Assembly (NCBI RefSeq): GCF_014356525.2
Contig: NC_052516.1
Span: 31,531,484 to 31,595,483, forward strand
Reading direction: 5' to 3'
DNA: 64,000 nucleotides
Source: Nilaparvata lugens
Taxonomy: Eukaryota; Arthropoda; Insecta; Hemiptera; Delphacidae
In this document: piece by piece, positions 9,961 to 30,692 of the stretch
Layout of the letters: each line of letters starts with the position of its first letter
How positions within the stretch are numbered: the stretch's first letter is position 1
The notes under the pieces: generated by a model
The model's database searches: none
What the model was told of the DNA's origin: nothing
The model's input: only the letters and a program-made list of their open reading frames with translations
Program-made: the position numbers and the translations under genes

Positions 9961-10208
9961 ACGTTTTCTGCCTTCAAACGATTTTTCATTCCGATATCCC
10001 ATTCACGTTTTTTAGTTTAGTTGCTGCTTAGAGCTAGAGCAGACACCACGTGTGTGGTAATCTTTAGTGCGCGTGTGCCTATAACACGTGCATCTCATTA
10101 ATTTAGAGCTAGAGCAGACAGCACGTGTGGGGTAATCTTTAGTGCACGTGCATATCATCAATTTAGAATTCTTTCCCCCTCATTCGACTCGCATCAAACA
10201 TCTGCAAG

Positions 10209-10523
10209 ATGCAGTGTTATGGTTTTTCAAAATTCAAAAAATTATCTCGTCTCTTGATGTCAATTTCATTTAATGAATTTGATTCAATTGCGAAGAATAT
10301 TAAATTTTCAACAGGATGTCAAGATGTTGATTTACCGTTAACAAAAACAGAAAATGTACACTTTTCGATTCTATCTGAGATTTTCGAACTGCTCAATATT
10401 CTAGACAGCGGTCATCTACATTATGATTGTACAAATGATTCGCCATTATCTGTTGTTAAAAATTCCGATGAACTTTGGAAATGCTTGTACGATATTGCAG
10501 ATAAAAAATGTAAAAGAACGTAG
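10209..10523 (+). CDS. Small Polinton ORF, 104 aa
   Basis: Starts MQCYGFSKFKKLSRLLMSIS after the initiator-like CATCAAACATCTGCAAG. Soluble, mixed composition, no recognised domain. It is the outermost gene before the terminal repeat. Intact in both arms. Upstream (about 10030-10165) is a duplicated ~65-bp block with TTTAGAGCTAGAGCAGACA and CACGTG boxes that may be its promoter. Confidence 0.5.
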   Translation: MQCYGFSKFKKLSRLLMSISFNEFDSIAKNIKFSTGCQDVDLPLTKTENVHFSILSEIFELLNILDSGHLHYDCTNDSPLSVVKNSDELWKCLYDIADKKCKRT

Positions 10524-10670
10524 AGATTTATAGCATTAGATGAGAGAGAATTTCTCAATTCAATTAGATATAGAGAGAGTCATTGACCTCACTTTAATAT
10601 GGATTCACTTTAATCTGTCACAAAGGGAATTTTTCCCTCTCATCTATACTGGGAGAGAATTTCTCAATTG

Positions 10671-11336
10671 ATTCTTATCTCCTTTCGGAAAGGGAGCGGG
10701 AAAGAGATGACATGAGTAAAAGAAGGAGATCTCTATCTCTATCATAGTAGAGCGAAATGGATTCACTTCAATTTGTCACTATAGCATTAGATGTAGAAAT
10801 ATGAATTCACTTTAATTTGTCACCAAAGGAATTTTTCCCTCTCAAGAGATTTTTTCCCCCACATCTTTAGAATTCACCTCAATCTGTCACCATAGCATCA
10901 GATGTAGAAATATGAATTCACTTCAATTTGACAGTAGACAGAGAGGGAATTTTTCCTCCTAAAAGGGAAATTTTTTTTCCCTCACCTGGAGAGAGAGAGA
11001 GATATATCTCCCTCTCACTCACTCCCCCTCACCTCCACTGGACAGGGGGAAGGGGAAATCTATTTTTAGAAAGAGAGAGAAAGATATATCACCCTCTCAC
11101 TCTCTCCCCCTCACCTCCACTGGACAGGGGGAAGGGGATTTAGAAAGAGAGAAAGATATATCTCCCTCTCACTCACTCCCCCTCACCTCCACTGGACAGG
11201 GGGAAGGGGAAATCTATTTTTAGAACACCCCCCGCCCTACGGGCGGGGGGAAGGGGAGGAGGGATGGACGAGGGGGAGAGGGGGGAGGGGGATCTCGAGC
11301 AAAAAAGTGGCTTCAATATCCCAAATATACTCTACT
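10671..11336 (-). repeat. Terminal inverted repeat, outer end of copy A
   Basis: Mirror of 41548-42213, ending CTCTACT at 11336. Contains the same purine/pyrimidine tandem units and GC hairpin (about 11227-11250). Confidence 0.8.
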
Positions 11337-11342
11337 TAACAA
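11337..11342 (+). repeat. Target site duplication of copy A (inverted)
   Basis: TAACAA follows the CTCTACT end at 11336. It is the reverse complement of the TTGTTA beside copy B, as expected for the mirrored arm. Confidence 0.85.
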
Positions 11343-11879
11343 AGTATTCCATCTTAATTATGATAATTCATTATGAAATTATTGAAAAATATAATTTCTT
11401 GCTTAATAAAATTTATAATTGATCATTTTAAACGATAATTTCTTGCGATAATTAAACGATAATTAAAATATAATTTCTTGCTTGATAAATTTATAATTGA
11501 TCATTTTAAACGAGTATTACATCAATAATAGCTACCATCTACAGAAGGCATTGACAAGACAAGGATTGACTATTGACAACGTTGTTCTGCTATCTTTCTC
11601 CACTGCCATCATAACGTGGACCTCACTTTAGACACTGTGCTTCTAAGTAAATAGCCTATCTCTGTATCTTCTATACTCTCCATTACTATACATACTCTCT
11701 ACATCTCCTCTGCTCTTTCAATCTTGATTTATTCACAAAGGCAATTTTCAAGTATTATAAGCCTATTATGATGATGAGGAGATGAATAATAATACAAACG
11801 TTTTCATTCATGATGATTTTATGAATGGACCAATGAAGAAATGAATAGCTGGAATGAAATGAGAGAGAGAAAGAGAGAG

Positions 11880-11882
11880 AGA

Positions 11883-11932
<50 letters not shown>

Positions 11933-13020
11933 GTACTTTATTTATGTAGATTACAATATATACTGGCTTATACACTTATACAATAGCTTACAATACAGCA
12001 AAGTTATAGATGAATTTACATAATATAGACTAAGAAAATAACTATTGAACTTAATATGATATGAAAAAGCAATTTGTAATATAATAACTATAGATAATAA
12101 TCATATTGTTATGCATCTACATAAATTGGCGGAGCTTTGGACATATCAATGTCCATTCTTGGGAAGAATATTAAAAATATCCTCCCCACTAACTCTCTAC
12201 CAAAACGTTAATTTAATTAATTAAACTAAGGATTTATTTATTAATGGAAATATTGTAAAAGTTTTAATTAATATAAATATTTAAGAGAAAAAAACAGAAA
12301 ATTGATAGAGTAAAATAGTTATATAGGTAGATAAGATCAAATTATTGATTAATAAAATGAAGTAGGCTGAAAGTAGATCAGGGTTATCAACTTTCAGTAA
12401 TATACAGCAGTATGCAGTGGATAATTGAAATAATATGAGTTTATATAATATCTATTTATACAATTCGTTCTATAACATCTAAAGGTCGTTCTAAAGGTTT
12501 ATATTGGTGGAATGGGTGAGGGATGGTTGTCATGTGATCGTTCTAGGGCCGGACAGTTTCAGTCATTTGTTCCAAAATATGTTTTTTTAAAGTCAGGATG
12601 AAGCTCGCTCGGCTCTCGATAGACCTGATAGAAACAGGAAGTGCATTCCATGCACGACAGGCACTGACTAAGAAGGATTTTGTGAAAATAGTAGTTCGAT
12701 GATTGGGTATCCTTAAAGTACTTTCTCCGGTTCTAGTATGTGAAGCATCTATCCTCCTACCTTCAGAGACAAATTTGAAATCATTTTTAAAATAGTTCGG
12801 ATTACCGTATTTCAAGATATCTATAACAAGCTTGACTATTCGAAAAAGCCTTTGATCGGGAAGCTTTTATGTTGAACTAGCAATATGGGCTGGGGTGATA
12901 TGATCATGGCGTTGGAGAGAGTAGACGAAACGTAGACAATAATTTTGGCACCGCTGTAGTTTATCATTCAGAGTGACTTGCATATCGTTAAGAACAGAAT
13001 TACAATACATTAAATGTGGG
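11880..13020 (-). mobile_element. Non-LTR retrotransposon 3' end, 5'-truncated (left arm)
   Basis: The minus-strand reading includes the C-terminus of a reverse transcriptase protein (12815-12543; motif LVSACRAWNALPVSIR and a trailing helix). It is followed by a 3' UTR ending in AATAAAGTACTC and an (AATC)n tail of about 13 units (11881-11935). More of the same ORF is readable upstream to about 13015 with one stop. A short tandem-repeat tail and RT C-terminus fit a LINE; the clade is uncertain. Confidence 0.75.
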
Positions 13021-13163
13021 AAGAGAGAGAGAGTGATAAAACTTGAATCAACTGTTAAACATATTATACTAAGAACCTACTTTCTACTTACTATAGCCTT
13101 GTCAAAATTAATCTTATCTATACATTATTTACAGATTTGAATAGCCTATTCAGTTTTACATGA

Positions 13164-21272
<8,109 letters not shown>

Positions 21273-22028
21273 CTCTGTTGTGCCTTCTGCTGGAACAAAC
21301 TTAGTTGAAGGTTTTTCAGTGGGAACATACGTTGTTCCGAAATACTACAAAATTGGTGATCAGTAAGTGACTTTGTTGTGCCTTATTACTTGAAGGTTGA
21401 AGTAGGAACAGACTTTGTTCCAAAATACAACAAAATTGGTCAGTTGAATCCCACTTTGACAAAGTGATTTTGTAGTGGTTTTAGCATTCTAATGCTGGGA
21501 CACACCAGCTTGTTGGAGATGCTACCGTATAGCTGGAACAGACTTTGTTCCGAAATACTAAAAACGGTACAGAATTGGTCGTTTTTGAATCTCTCAATGT
21601 GACCAAGTGAAATATTCGTTGTACTTTATTCTGGGAAAATCGTATAATTGTTGATGGTTCGATTATTAGAACAAACTTTGTTCTGAGAAACTCCAAAGTT
21701 GGAGACTTGGAGAAATTATAAATCTTAATAATATTATCAAACCAAGATACTCTGTTATACTTTGTTGATGGAACAAAAGCTGAGTTGATAGTTGATCAAT
21801 ATTATTAGAACAAAAATCGTATAATTGTTGATTTGATGGTTCGATTATTAGAGCAAACTTTGTTCTGAGAAACTCCAAAGTTGGAGACATGAAGAAATTA
21901 TAAATCTTAATAATAATATTATCAAACCAAGATACTCTGTTATACTTTGTTGATGGAACAAAAGCTTAGTTGATAGTGGCTCAATATTATTAGAACAAGC
22001 TTTGTTCCGAAATTCTTCAAATTTGGTC
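21273..22028 (+). other. PKC 3' UTR/flank with imperfect duplications
   Basis: Non-coding. Contains short imperfect repeats of CAAACTTTGTTCTGAGAAACT, TTGTTGATGGAACAAAAGC and GACTTTGTTCC. Mirror at about 30858-31723. Short ORFs here come from the repeats. Confidence 0.6.
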
Positions 22029-22044
22029 ACATGAATCTTGAAGT

Positions 22045-22193
22045 AATAATAATAATAATATCGTGTGACCTGGCTGGCTCAGGTCTGGTGTCAGAGTTTT
22101 CAGGTCGCAACTGATCAATTTCAGGGCCTCTGACATGACCTAACGACTGCTTTTTAGGCAGCCGGGACCGACGGCTTAGCGTGTCTATCCGAA
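22045..22193 (-). mobile_element. SINE-like insertion with 16-bp TSD (left arm)
   Basis: 149 bp, minus orientation. It ends in an (ATT)n tail and is bounded by perfect direct repeats ACATGAATCTTGAAGT (22029-22044 and 22194-22209). The body has CGCTAAGCCGTCGGTCCCGG and CAGAGGCCCTGAAATTGATC. The TSD and tail show target-primed retrotransposition, probably by a LINE with an (ATT)n 3' end. Confidence 0.85.
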
Positions 22194-22569
22194 ACATGAA
22201 TCTTGAAGTGACCAAATGACTTTGTTGTGCTTTTGGAAAAACTTTGTTTCAAAATAGCCTATTTTAGCTGGAATCAACTATTGTTTTGAAAATAGTTCAG
22301 TTGGGAGAAACTCAACTCTGGAAAACTTTGTTTTTTTGTTGGAGCACAGATAGGGAGACGAACTTAAGGAAATACTCAATTTTTCAATTTCTCTATTCTC
22401 CATTTATTCTTGCAATAAGTTAGTTATGGTACAACATTAAAATAAAGTTCAAACATTGACTATTTTGTATGAAAGTTTAGTATAATAGCCTATGGTCGTT
22501 CTTTTCAATAGGGTAATAAAAATGCAATTCAAAAGTGAGCAGTTTGTGATGGAAAACAACATTATAAGA

Positions 22570-23410
22570 ATAAAGAAACTTAATAGTAGAGATCTCAGTT
22601 GCAAAATATTAGCAAAGTCAGTTGAGGAATAGGCTACTTTTATTTGAAAGTAATAACTGATCTAAAAAATACTGATATTCAATTGATATGAGAAAATTAC
22701 ACTTTCACTATCATTTTATAAGTAGAGAGCTCATCAGTTGCTGAATATTAGCAAAGTCAGCTGAGGAATAGGCTACTTTTATTAGAAAGTAGCTGATCTG
22801 AAAAATACTGATATTCAATTGATATGAGAAAATTACACTTTCAATATCATTTTATAAGTAGAGAGCTCATCAGTTGCTAAATATTAGCAAAGTCAGTTGA
22901 GGAATAGGCTACTTCTATTTGAAAGTAACTGATCTGAAAAATACTGATATTCAATTGATATGAAAAAATGTGATAAACACTTTCAATATCATTTTATAAG
23001 TAGAGAGCTCTCACAGTTGCTGAATATAGCAAAGTCCATTGAGGAATCGGCTACTTTTATTTGAAAGTCTGATCTGAAAAATACTGATATTCAATTGATA
23101 TGAAATGTGATACTGTATACCTTTCAATATCATTTTATAAGTAGAGAGCTCATCAGTTGCTAAATATTAGCAAAGTCCATTGAGGAATCGGCTACTTTTA
23201 TTTGAAAGTAGCTGATCTGAAAAATACTGATATGAAATGTGATACTGTATACACTTTCAATATCATTTTATAAGTAGAGAGCTCATCAGTTGCTAAATAT
23301 TAGCAAAGTCAGTTGAGGAATAGGCTACTTTTATTTGAAAGTAACTGATCTGAAAAATACTATTCAATTGATATGAAATGTGATATACTTCCAATATCAT
23401 TTTATTATAT
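22570..23410 (+). repeat. Satellite array in PKC 3' flank (left arm)
   Basis: About six tandem units of 125-160 bp with AAGTAGAGAGCTCATCAGTTG, ATTAGCAAAGTCAGTTGAGG and CTGATCTGAAAAATACTGAT. Unit lengths vary through internal deletions. About 1.3 kb after the stop. Confidence 0.88.
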
Positions 23411-23980
23411 GATAATTTCATCAAAAGCATACATTTTGCCTCAAAAAGAAGCTATTTTTCTTCCCCAACGATAGGAAATTATTACCGCCACTTCAATAAC
23501 AAAAAAAAACAGTTTATTGAGTAGCCTACTGTAGGCTACTAAACTACTATTTGATATTCACTTATTCACTGATTGATTTTCGTTTTCCAATGAGCTTGGT
23601 GATGTTGAAGTTATTTCAGAGGTCATATCTCTTCAACGGTAGCTAATTTCTCTAATCCGTTTGCAGATCCAGATTCCTCGCTTCAAGGAGCATGAGAAAT
23701 CATAGTTCAAAATAATATTGCAATAAACTGAATACGGTAATTAATATCAAAGTTTAGTCGCAGATATTATCAGTTTAGTTGGAGTAGAGTTCAAATATAA
23801 TGGTATGCATGAAGTTATAGAATTATTTATGTTGGAAACAAGAATTACCAAACTCTCACTGTATGAAATATTGATTATTCTTATAAAATATATTGATAAC
23901 TGAAACTTAAAAACCTTAATGATTAGGCTACACACCATCCTCATATTCTGATTAGAGTTATTATCGCATGAGAATAATCT

Positions 23981-24150
23981 TAAGGTGCGTACAGATATAC
24001 GCGCCGCGAACATGAGTAATTCACTCTTCATCAGCTGATTATATCTGTATTTTCACAGAAACGGTAAGATACAGATATAAAAAGCTTGGCATCAGCTGAT
24101 TAAAAGTGAATTGCTCATGTTCGCGGCGCGTATATCTGTAGGCACCTTTA
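23981..24150. mobile_element. Hairpin MITE (AAGGTGCGTACAGATATACG family)
   Basis: Inverted repeats of about 60 bp including GCGCCGCGAACATGAG and CAGCTGAT. About 170 bp in total, near the inner end of the left arm. Confidence 0.8.
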
Positions 24151-24699
24151 GAAATGATAATCATTGCTGGTCTAGGAACAGCTGTTTATATCATCACAAC
24201 ATATTACTGTTTTAGAAGAAAAATATTATTGTTACAGATAATTGCCACAGATAATAGGTTAGAAGTAAAATAATTTCAAGCCTTATTAACAAAGTTGAGA
24301 GAAAAATGTAAAGTAGGAAAGAAACAGGACAACAAAAACGCTTTGTCTATCACATGAAAGCAGAAAGTAGTGTTAACAGTCACTTATTTTGTATGCACCG
24401 CATATATTTGAATATTTTGTAGGAGATATTTCCTATTTTACGCCTTTTTTGAATAAAATGAATATTGAGTGAGTTATTACGGTCAACTGGGACACTCTTA
24501 TTATTCCATAGAATACATGATGAGATAGAAAGACAACACGGAAAAAATAACGCTGGTCATTTCTTGAGTTTCTTTTCATTCAGAGTTGTCATATTTTCTT
24601 GACTTACAAACACAACTGAGAATAATTCTCAGAATTACTAGAATTATTCTAGAATAACATCATACTCTCATTTATTCATTGGAAAGAAGAACAATTTAT

Positions 24700-24930
24700 C
24701 AGAGAAACATTAGCGTACGTAGATATCCCATGGTATAGGGAATTTATGTCGCAACTTTTACTGTTATCTCAAGCCGAAGTAAATTTCTTCACAATTTGAG
24801 AGACTACCAGCTTCACACAGCTTCATGGAAAGAACTAAGTGTACTATCTATCGGCTTGGGATAACAGTAAAAATTGCGACATAAACACCCTATAGCATGG
24901 GATATCTACTTATGCTATCGTTTCTCTATG
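24700..24930. mobile_element. Fold-back MITE, independent copy
   Basis: Another member of the AGAGAAACATTAGCG family, in the unpaired segment. TIRs include GTAGATATCCCATGGTATAGGG. The interior is shorter than at 15204. Confidence 0.75.
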
Positions 24931-27854
24931 AATTTATTATTCGTTTGATCATCAGCTTTGGAAGGAATTTATTCATTCAGTTATTTGAAAGCAATAATTC
25001 ACAAGGAATCAATAGGTATTCACTGAAAACCTTCCTAGTCCCTAAATGAATATAGCTAAATCTTTCATACCTAAAACCTTAAATGAATACCTCATAGTAT
25101 AGCTTCTCATGCAATTAATTCACAAGTCATCATTTAAATTTTTTTAGAAAAACAAAAATCAATATCACTCAAAATTCAAGCATCATGATATATGAGCAAC
25201 AAAACTTTAAATCAGATCTCATATTCCTTTCACAAGAAATCCATTTATATTACATTAATATGGAATATACATAGCCAATCACATAAGAAAATGTGACTTA
25301 TCAAACACATAATATAATATCGAATTTAAGTAAAAGAACTGATACAATATTCTCTTACTGGGACAAATGAATCGTATTGTTTTTCAGATTGTGAATATGA
25401 TTTATATTTTTTGTTACAAAATTCATTAGATTACTTTAAATAATATGGAGGTGTGGGCGGAAATAGGATGATTGCTATAATGAACAATAATTAGTCACAG
25501 ATGATGAATGATACAATGTCATTGTTTAACAGTTCCTAGTTCAAATAATTCGTGATAAGACTTTTCAACTTCAAAACCGTTTCATTTCAAAAGTATTTAA
25601 ACTTTTCACGGATCATAGTATCTCAATTGAGCATTCATTCATAGTTTCTTATAATAATAAAGAATTATTCTTATCAATTCACCAAGTAAGTTATTATAAT
25701 GTTTTATGCGCTTGTGTTGATGATCAAGCAGTATTCTCACTGCAGTTTGGTAATTATTACTGATTACAGACTCCAATTACATAATATTGTTCGATTATCA
25801 ATTTTATGCAATGAATGAATAACTTATTTGAAGAATGTTGGATTATCTTCGAGCGTGAGCTGTAACAATAATAATTATTATTTCCTCTCAAATTATGTCT
25901 CTCTCCAATTACATAATAATGTATGGTTGATTATAATTTTTATGCAATGAATGAAAAAATCATTTGAAGAATTTTAACTTATAATCTTTGAACGTGAGCT
26001 GTTAACAATTATATTTCCTCCCAAATTATGTCAATTATTGGTTAGTGATACAGCCAAATTAAGTAAGATCAAAGAGTCAGTATTGTTTCAATGGAAAGTG
26101 TTGATATTATTATATGAGTAATGAGGACAGTTGAAGATTTTAATGGAAAAAAAGTTATTCAAGTTGAAATATACTGAAATATTTATCAATTATTTACAAT
26201 GAATAGATTTCTTTATGAGTCTTATATGACTATGAGTTATTATTGCTTTATCTAGCACTATTCATAGTGAATATATATATATTTTCAATGAATGAGAAAT
26301 ATGAATACTCGCGTGTATTGTGAAATATCATGTTACATGAACTTTTAAACTGAATTTATTTAATAATTATTAAATTCAATTTAATTATTGTTGTACAGTG
26401 ATTAGTATTAGGATATAAGTGTAATAGTAGGCTAAATAAGTTTTGTAAAATATCATGTGATAGTTTATTTCTGTACATTTTGAACTAGTCACTAGGATTA
26501 TGAGAGCTTTATTATGATTATTTCGATATATTATTATGAATGATAAACGTGTGAAACTTATTTCTATTAAAAATATATACTACTATAAATAATATATTCC
26601 TTATTTTGTTGAACTTAGTTCTTACAAACTGCGGATATTTCATCAATATTTTAAACTGCAATGTTTATTTGAGAATAAATTAAAGCTTGATTTTCTTGTG
26701 AACGTTTTAGAAAGGAAATGTGTGATGATTGATGTGTAGAATGATGGTGATACCTCAGTATGGGAATAAACTATGAGAGATGTAGATGAACATGAAGAAA
26801 ATATAAGTAGCATTTTGATAAAAAATATGGATTGTCGAAAAAACTCTTCAGGCTTTTTGAAGATATACTGCAAAATAACAATTCTTTTGCTACGTCATAA
26901 TAATTAGATTCATAGCAATTTGTGTTCCTAAAAATATACTGTATTATAAGTAGGTCTCATCTATTGAAATTGCTTGTTTAGTTTGGCTTTTTTATAGATT
27001 TATATCAGTTACAGTATGCAAGATTCAATATTGTAAATGTTGAGCCCAATCTGAAAAATATAATAGTTACTGTATTTAAATTCAAGATATTTATGATATT
27101 TTCCCAAGAAACCAATAAATTATTGTCGATATTGTGTTGTGCTATTACTTGTTATTCAGCTTCATGTAAATTATGTTTGAAACATTGTAAATATTTGTGA
27201 ATCTAGCTATGAGTTATTGTATAAATTAATTGAGGTATTTGTATTAATTATCGTTTTGTTATTGTATTGTAATACGTTTGTTCATCATATTTTGTATCCT
27301 CTCTGTTAGTGAGGCTAGACAATTATGACTGTATTGTATATAAGTTAATCTATTTTTTGAATAAAAACGTGCAATATTGATTCTAAGTTTCAACAAATTG
27401 CTATCAACCTATCTCTTCTAGTTCTTGATTTCCATCAATATTTGTCGTAAATAAATTAAATTCAATTGAAGTCTTTATCGCCAAAATAATTGAATAGTTC
27501 AACTTACTCATAGAAGTTTTCATAAAATCCAATTCTGATCATGAGTGAACTTTTATGAGGATCAACATAACAACAGTACCTATTTTTTCTTCTTAGTAGA
27601 AAAAATTCAATTTATTTAATTAAAACTTTGAGCTTGACTTTGAATAAAAATACGTATAGGTATGAAATTATTTTTTCAGTTATTTTATTGTCTTGTTTAT
27701 TGCTCAATATTGTGAATTAATTTCACAGTGAATTGGAACCTTGTATGATAATATTTAGCTATTCAGCAAACTAATTTAACATGAATAAAATCAAAATATA
27801 AGTAGTTTTAATGACTATAAGAAAACGAGCTTTTGAATGAGGCGCTTCAAGAGA

Positions 27855-27980
27855 TATCGATATTTCAACATCGATCTTTCAATCGAGAGTCGAGAGGAAT
27901 TGTCGACTTATCCCATATCGATATCGAACTACCGAATGAGCTGCTCATTTTTCGGAAGATTTTTTCCTGTTCAGTCACTT
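27855..27980 (+). promoter_or_regulatory. Putative promoter with two DRE motifs
   Basis: Two perfect TATCGATA motifs (27855-27862 and 27916-27923), the DREF-binding element of insect housekeeping promoters, followed by an initiator-like TTCAGTCA at about 27970. A plausible 5' splice site GAG|GTAAAA follows near 28290. Direction toward the gap is inferred from the initiator. Confidence 0.45.
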
Positions 27981-28726
27981 TCAGTAATTAGTTCTCGTTA
28001 AACATTTTTAGTAGACAAGTTTTTGTGTAATATTCTGTTTCGTAATAGATATGCCAAGACTTTGACTGCAAAATTTCATCGGTTCTCATTCAGATTGTGA
28101 AAGAGACACGAATTTTTGGGTAGGTAGACAAGGCTTGTACAGGTTAGAATTTCAATTGAATTGCCGGTTTGTATGTCCTATTAACCTCTTTACCTACATT
28201 CTTTCGTGGAGATTTTTTAGAACATCCTTTTCAATTTTTGAGCTTTGAAGTTGATGCATTCACCTGAGTTAGTTGAGGTCAAGCACGTCTATTGAGGTAA
28301 AATCATTAGTTTATTCTCTTTTCAAATTATTGTTAACCTTCAATTTTATTGTGTACGGTACGGTAAGTAGCTGTGCTTATTGTCTTCTATTACTTCATGA
28401 ATATTTTAAATAAAGAACTTACATTCAGAAAGTTTTAAAGTCATATAATATATCTGTTTAATTATGTAAAATCGTTTCTGTGCCACTTTCTAAATGGATA
28501 GACCATAACGTACCAATAGAAATCTGACTTTGCCCTTTGTTTTAGTTTTAGATAATATGGTTTTCCAATTGATAAGGTTAGAATTTCTATGAACTACCGG
28601 CAGTTCTATTCAATAATATAAATTATTTACAATTAACTAATAGTTCAGCCTAACTTACTTATTATTGTAGACTTATTTATCTGCTTAAATCCAAATATAA
28701 CACTTAGGAAAGACATTTCTGTAACT

Positions 28727-28826
28727 NNNNNNNNNNNNNNNNNNNNNNNNNNNNNNNNNNNNNNNNNNNNNNNNNNNNNNNNNNNNNNNNNNNNNNNNNN
28801 NNNNNNNNNNNNNNNNNNNNNNNNNN
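28727..28826. other. Assembly gap (100 N)
   Basis: A run of exactly 100 N, the conventional scaffold gap of unknown size. It lies where the inverted arms meet and where left-flank sequence (24211-28726) has no partner on the right. Confidence 1.
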
Positions 28827-28884
28827 CAGTAATATGTGTGATGATATAAACAGCTGTCCTAGACCAGCAATGATTATCATTTCT

Positions 28885-29053
28885 AAAGGTGCCTACAGAT
28901 ATACGCGCCGCGAACATGAGCAATTCACTTTTAATCAGCTGATGCCAAGCTTTTTATATCTGTATCTTACCGTTTCTGTAAAAATACAGATATAATCAGC
29001 TGATGAAGAGTGAATTACTCATGTTCGCGGCGCGTATATCTGTACGCACCTTA
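28885..29053. mobile_element. Hairpin MITE (right-arm mirror)
   Basis: Mirror of 23981-24150, 58 bp from the N gap. A hairpin this close may have helped break the assembly. Confidence 0.8.
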
Positions 29054-29454
29054 AGATTATTCTCATGCGATAATAAATCTAATCAGAATATGAGGATGGT
29101 GTGTGATCATTCAGGTTATAAAGTTTTAGTTATCAATATATTTTATAAGGATAGTCAATATTTCATACAGTGAGAGTCTGGTAATTATTGTTTACAACAT
29201 AAATAATTCTATAACTTCATGTATACCATTATATTTGAACTCTACTCCAACTAAACTCATAATATCTGCGACTAAACTTTGATATTAATTATTCAGTTTA
29301 TTGTAATAATAGTAGTTCAGTACCGGTAGCCTACAGTACTCAATAAACTGTTTTTTTTTTTGTTATTGAAGTGGCAGTAATAATTTCCTATTGTTGGGGA
29401 AGAAAAATAGCTTCTTTTTGAGGCAAAATGTATGCTTTTGATGAAATTATCATA

Positions 29455-30290
29455 TAATAAAATGATATTGGAAGTATATCACATTTCATATCAATTGAAT
29501 AGTATTTTCCAGATCAGTTACTTTCAAATAAAAGTAGCCTATTCTTCAACTGACTTTGCTAATATTCTGCAACTGATGAGCTCTCTACTTATAGAATGAT
29601 ATTGAAAGTGTAATTTTCTCATATCAATTGAATATCAGTATTTTTTAGATCAGTTATTACTTTCAAATAAAAGTAGCCTATTCCTCAACTGACTTTGCTA
29701 ATATTTAGCAACTGATGAGCTCTCTACTTATAAAATGATATTGAAAGTGTAATTTTCTCATTAATTGAATATCAGTATTTTTCAGATCAGTTACTTTCAA
29801 ATAAAAGTAGCCTATTCCTCAATGGACTTTGCTAATATTTAGCAACTGATGAGCTCTCTACTTATAAAATGATATTGAAAGTGTATACAGTATCACATTT
29901 CATATCAATTGAATATCAGTATTTTTCAGATCAGTTACTTTCAAATAAAAGTAGCCTATTCCTCAACTGACTTTGCTAATATTTAGCAACTGATGAGCTC
30001 TCTACTTATAAAATGATATTGAAAGTGTATATCACATTTTTTCATATCAATTGAATATCAGTATTTTTTCAGATCAGTTACTTTCAAATAAAAGTAGCCT
30101 ATTCCTCAACTGACTTTGCTAATATTTAGTAACTGATGAGCTCTCTACTCATAAAATGATATTGAAAGTGTAATTTTTTTCATATCAATTGAATATCAGT
30201 ATTTTTTAGATCAGTTATTACTTTCAAATAAAAGTAGCCTATTCCTCAACTGACTTTGCTAATTTTGCAACTGAGATCTCTACTATTAAA
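29455..30290 (-). repeat. Satellite array in PKC 3' flank (right arm)
   Basis: Mirror of 22570-23410, with differing unit-length variants and more substitutions than the outer arms show. Confidence 0.88.
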
Positions 30291-30692
30291 TATTAAACTA
30301 TTGAGTTTTTTTATTTTTATAAATGTTGTTTTCCATCACAAACTGCTCACTTTTGAATTGCATTTTAGTTACCCTATATTGAATAGAACGACCATAGGCT
30401 ATTATACTAAACTTTCATACAAAATAGTCCATGTTTGAACTTTATTTTAATGTTGTACCATACTAACTTATTACAAGAATGAATGGAGAATAGATTATTA
30501 GAAAATTTGAGTATTTCCTTAAGTTCGTCTCCCTGTCTGTGCTCCAACAGAAAATTAAGTCTTCCAGAGTTGAGTTTTCCCAACTGAACTATTTTCAAAA
30601 CAATAGTTGATTTCAGCTAAAATATAGGCTATTTTGAAACAAAGTTTTTTCGAAAGCACAACAAAGTCATTTGGTCACTTCAAGATTCATGT

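Larger units (their letters stand above)
1..11336. mobile_element. Composite Polinton/Maverick-type element (copy A, cut by window start)
   Basis: This is the mirror copy of the element at 41548-55004, with outer end CTCTACT at 11336 followed by TAACAA, the reverse complement of the same TSD. Unit 1 is 3999-11336 and unit 2 runs from 3998 leftwards out of the window. It differs from copy B in keeping the full coiled-coil region of the fibre-like gene (450 bp more) and in having lost about 470 bp upstream of the unit 2 large gene. Confidence 0.85.
24211..28726 (+). other. Unpaired intergenic segment downstream of PKC
   Basis: Single-copy sequence between the left arm and the gap, AT-rich and without convincing coding ORFs. 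Contains a fold-back MITE (24700-24930), several AATAAA signals including 27360-27365 with a GT-rich follow-on, and a putative DRE promoter near 27855-27975. It probably spans the PKC 3' end and the start of the next gene. Confidence 0.6.

Noticed and set aside
28645..28923. ORF spanning the N gap
   Set aside because: Artificial: it reads through 100 unknown bases.
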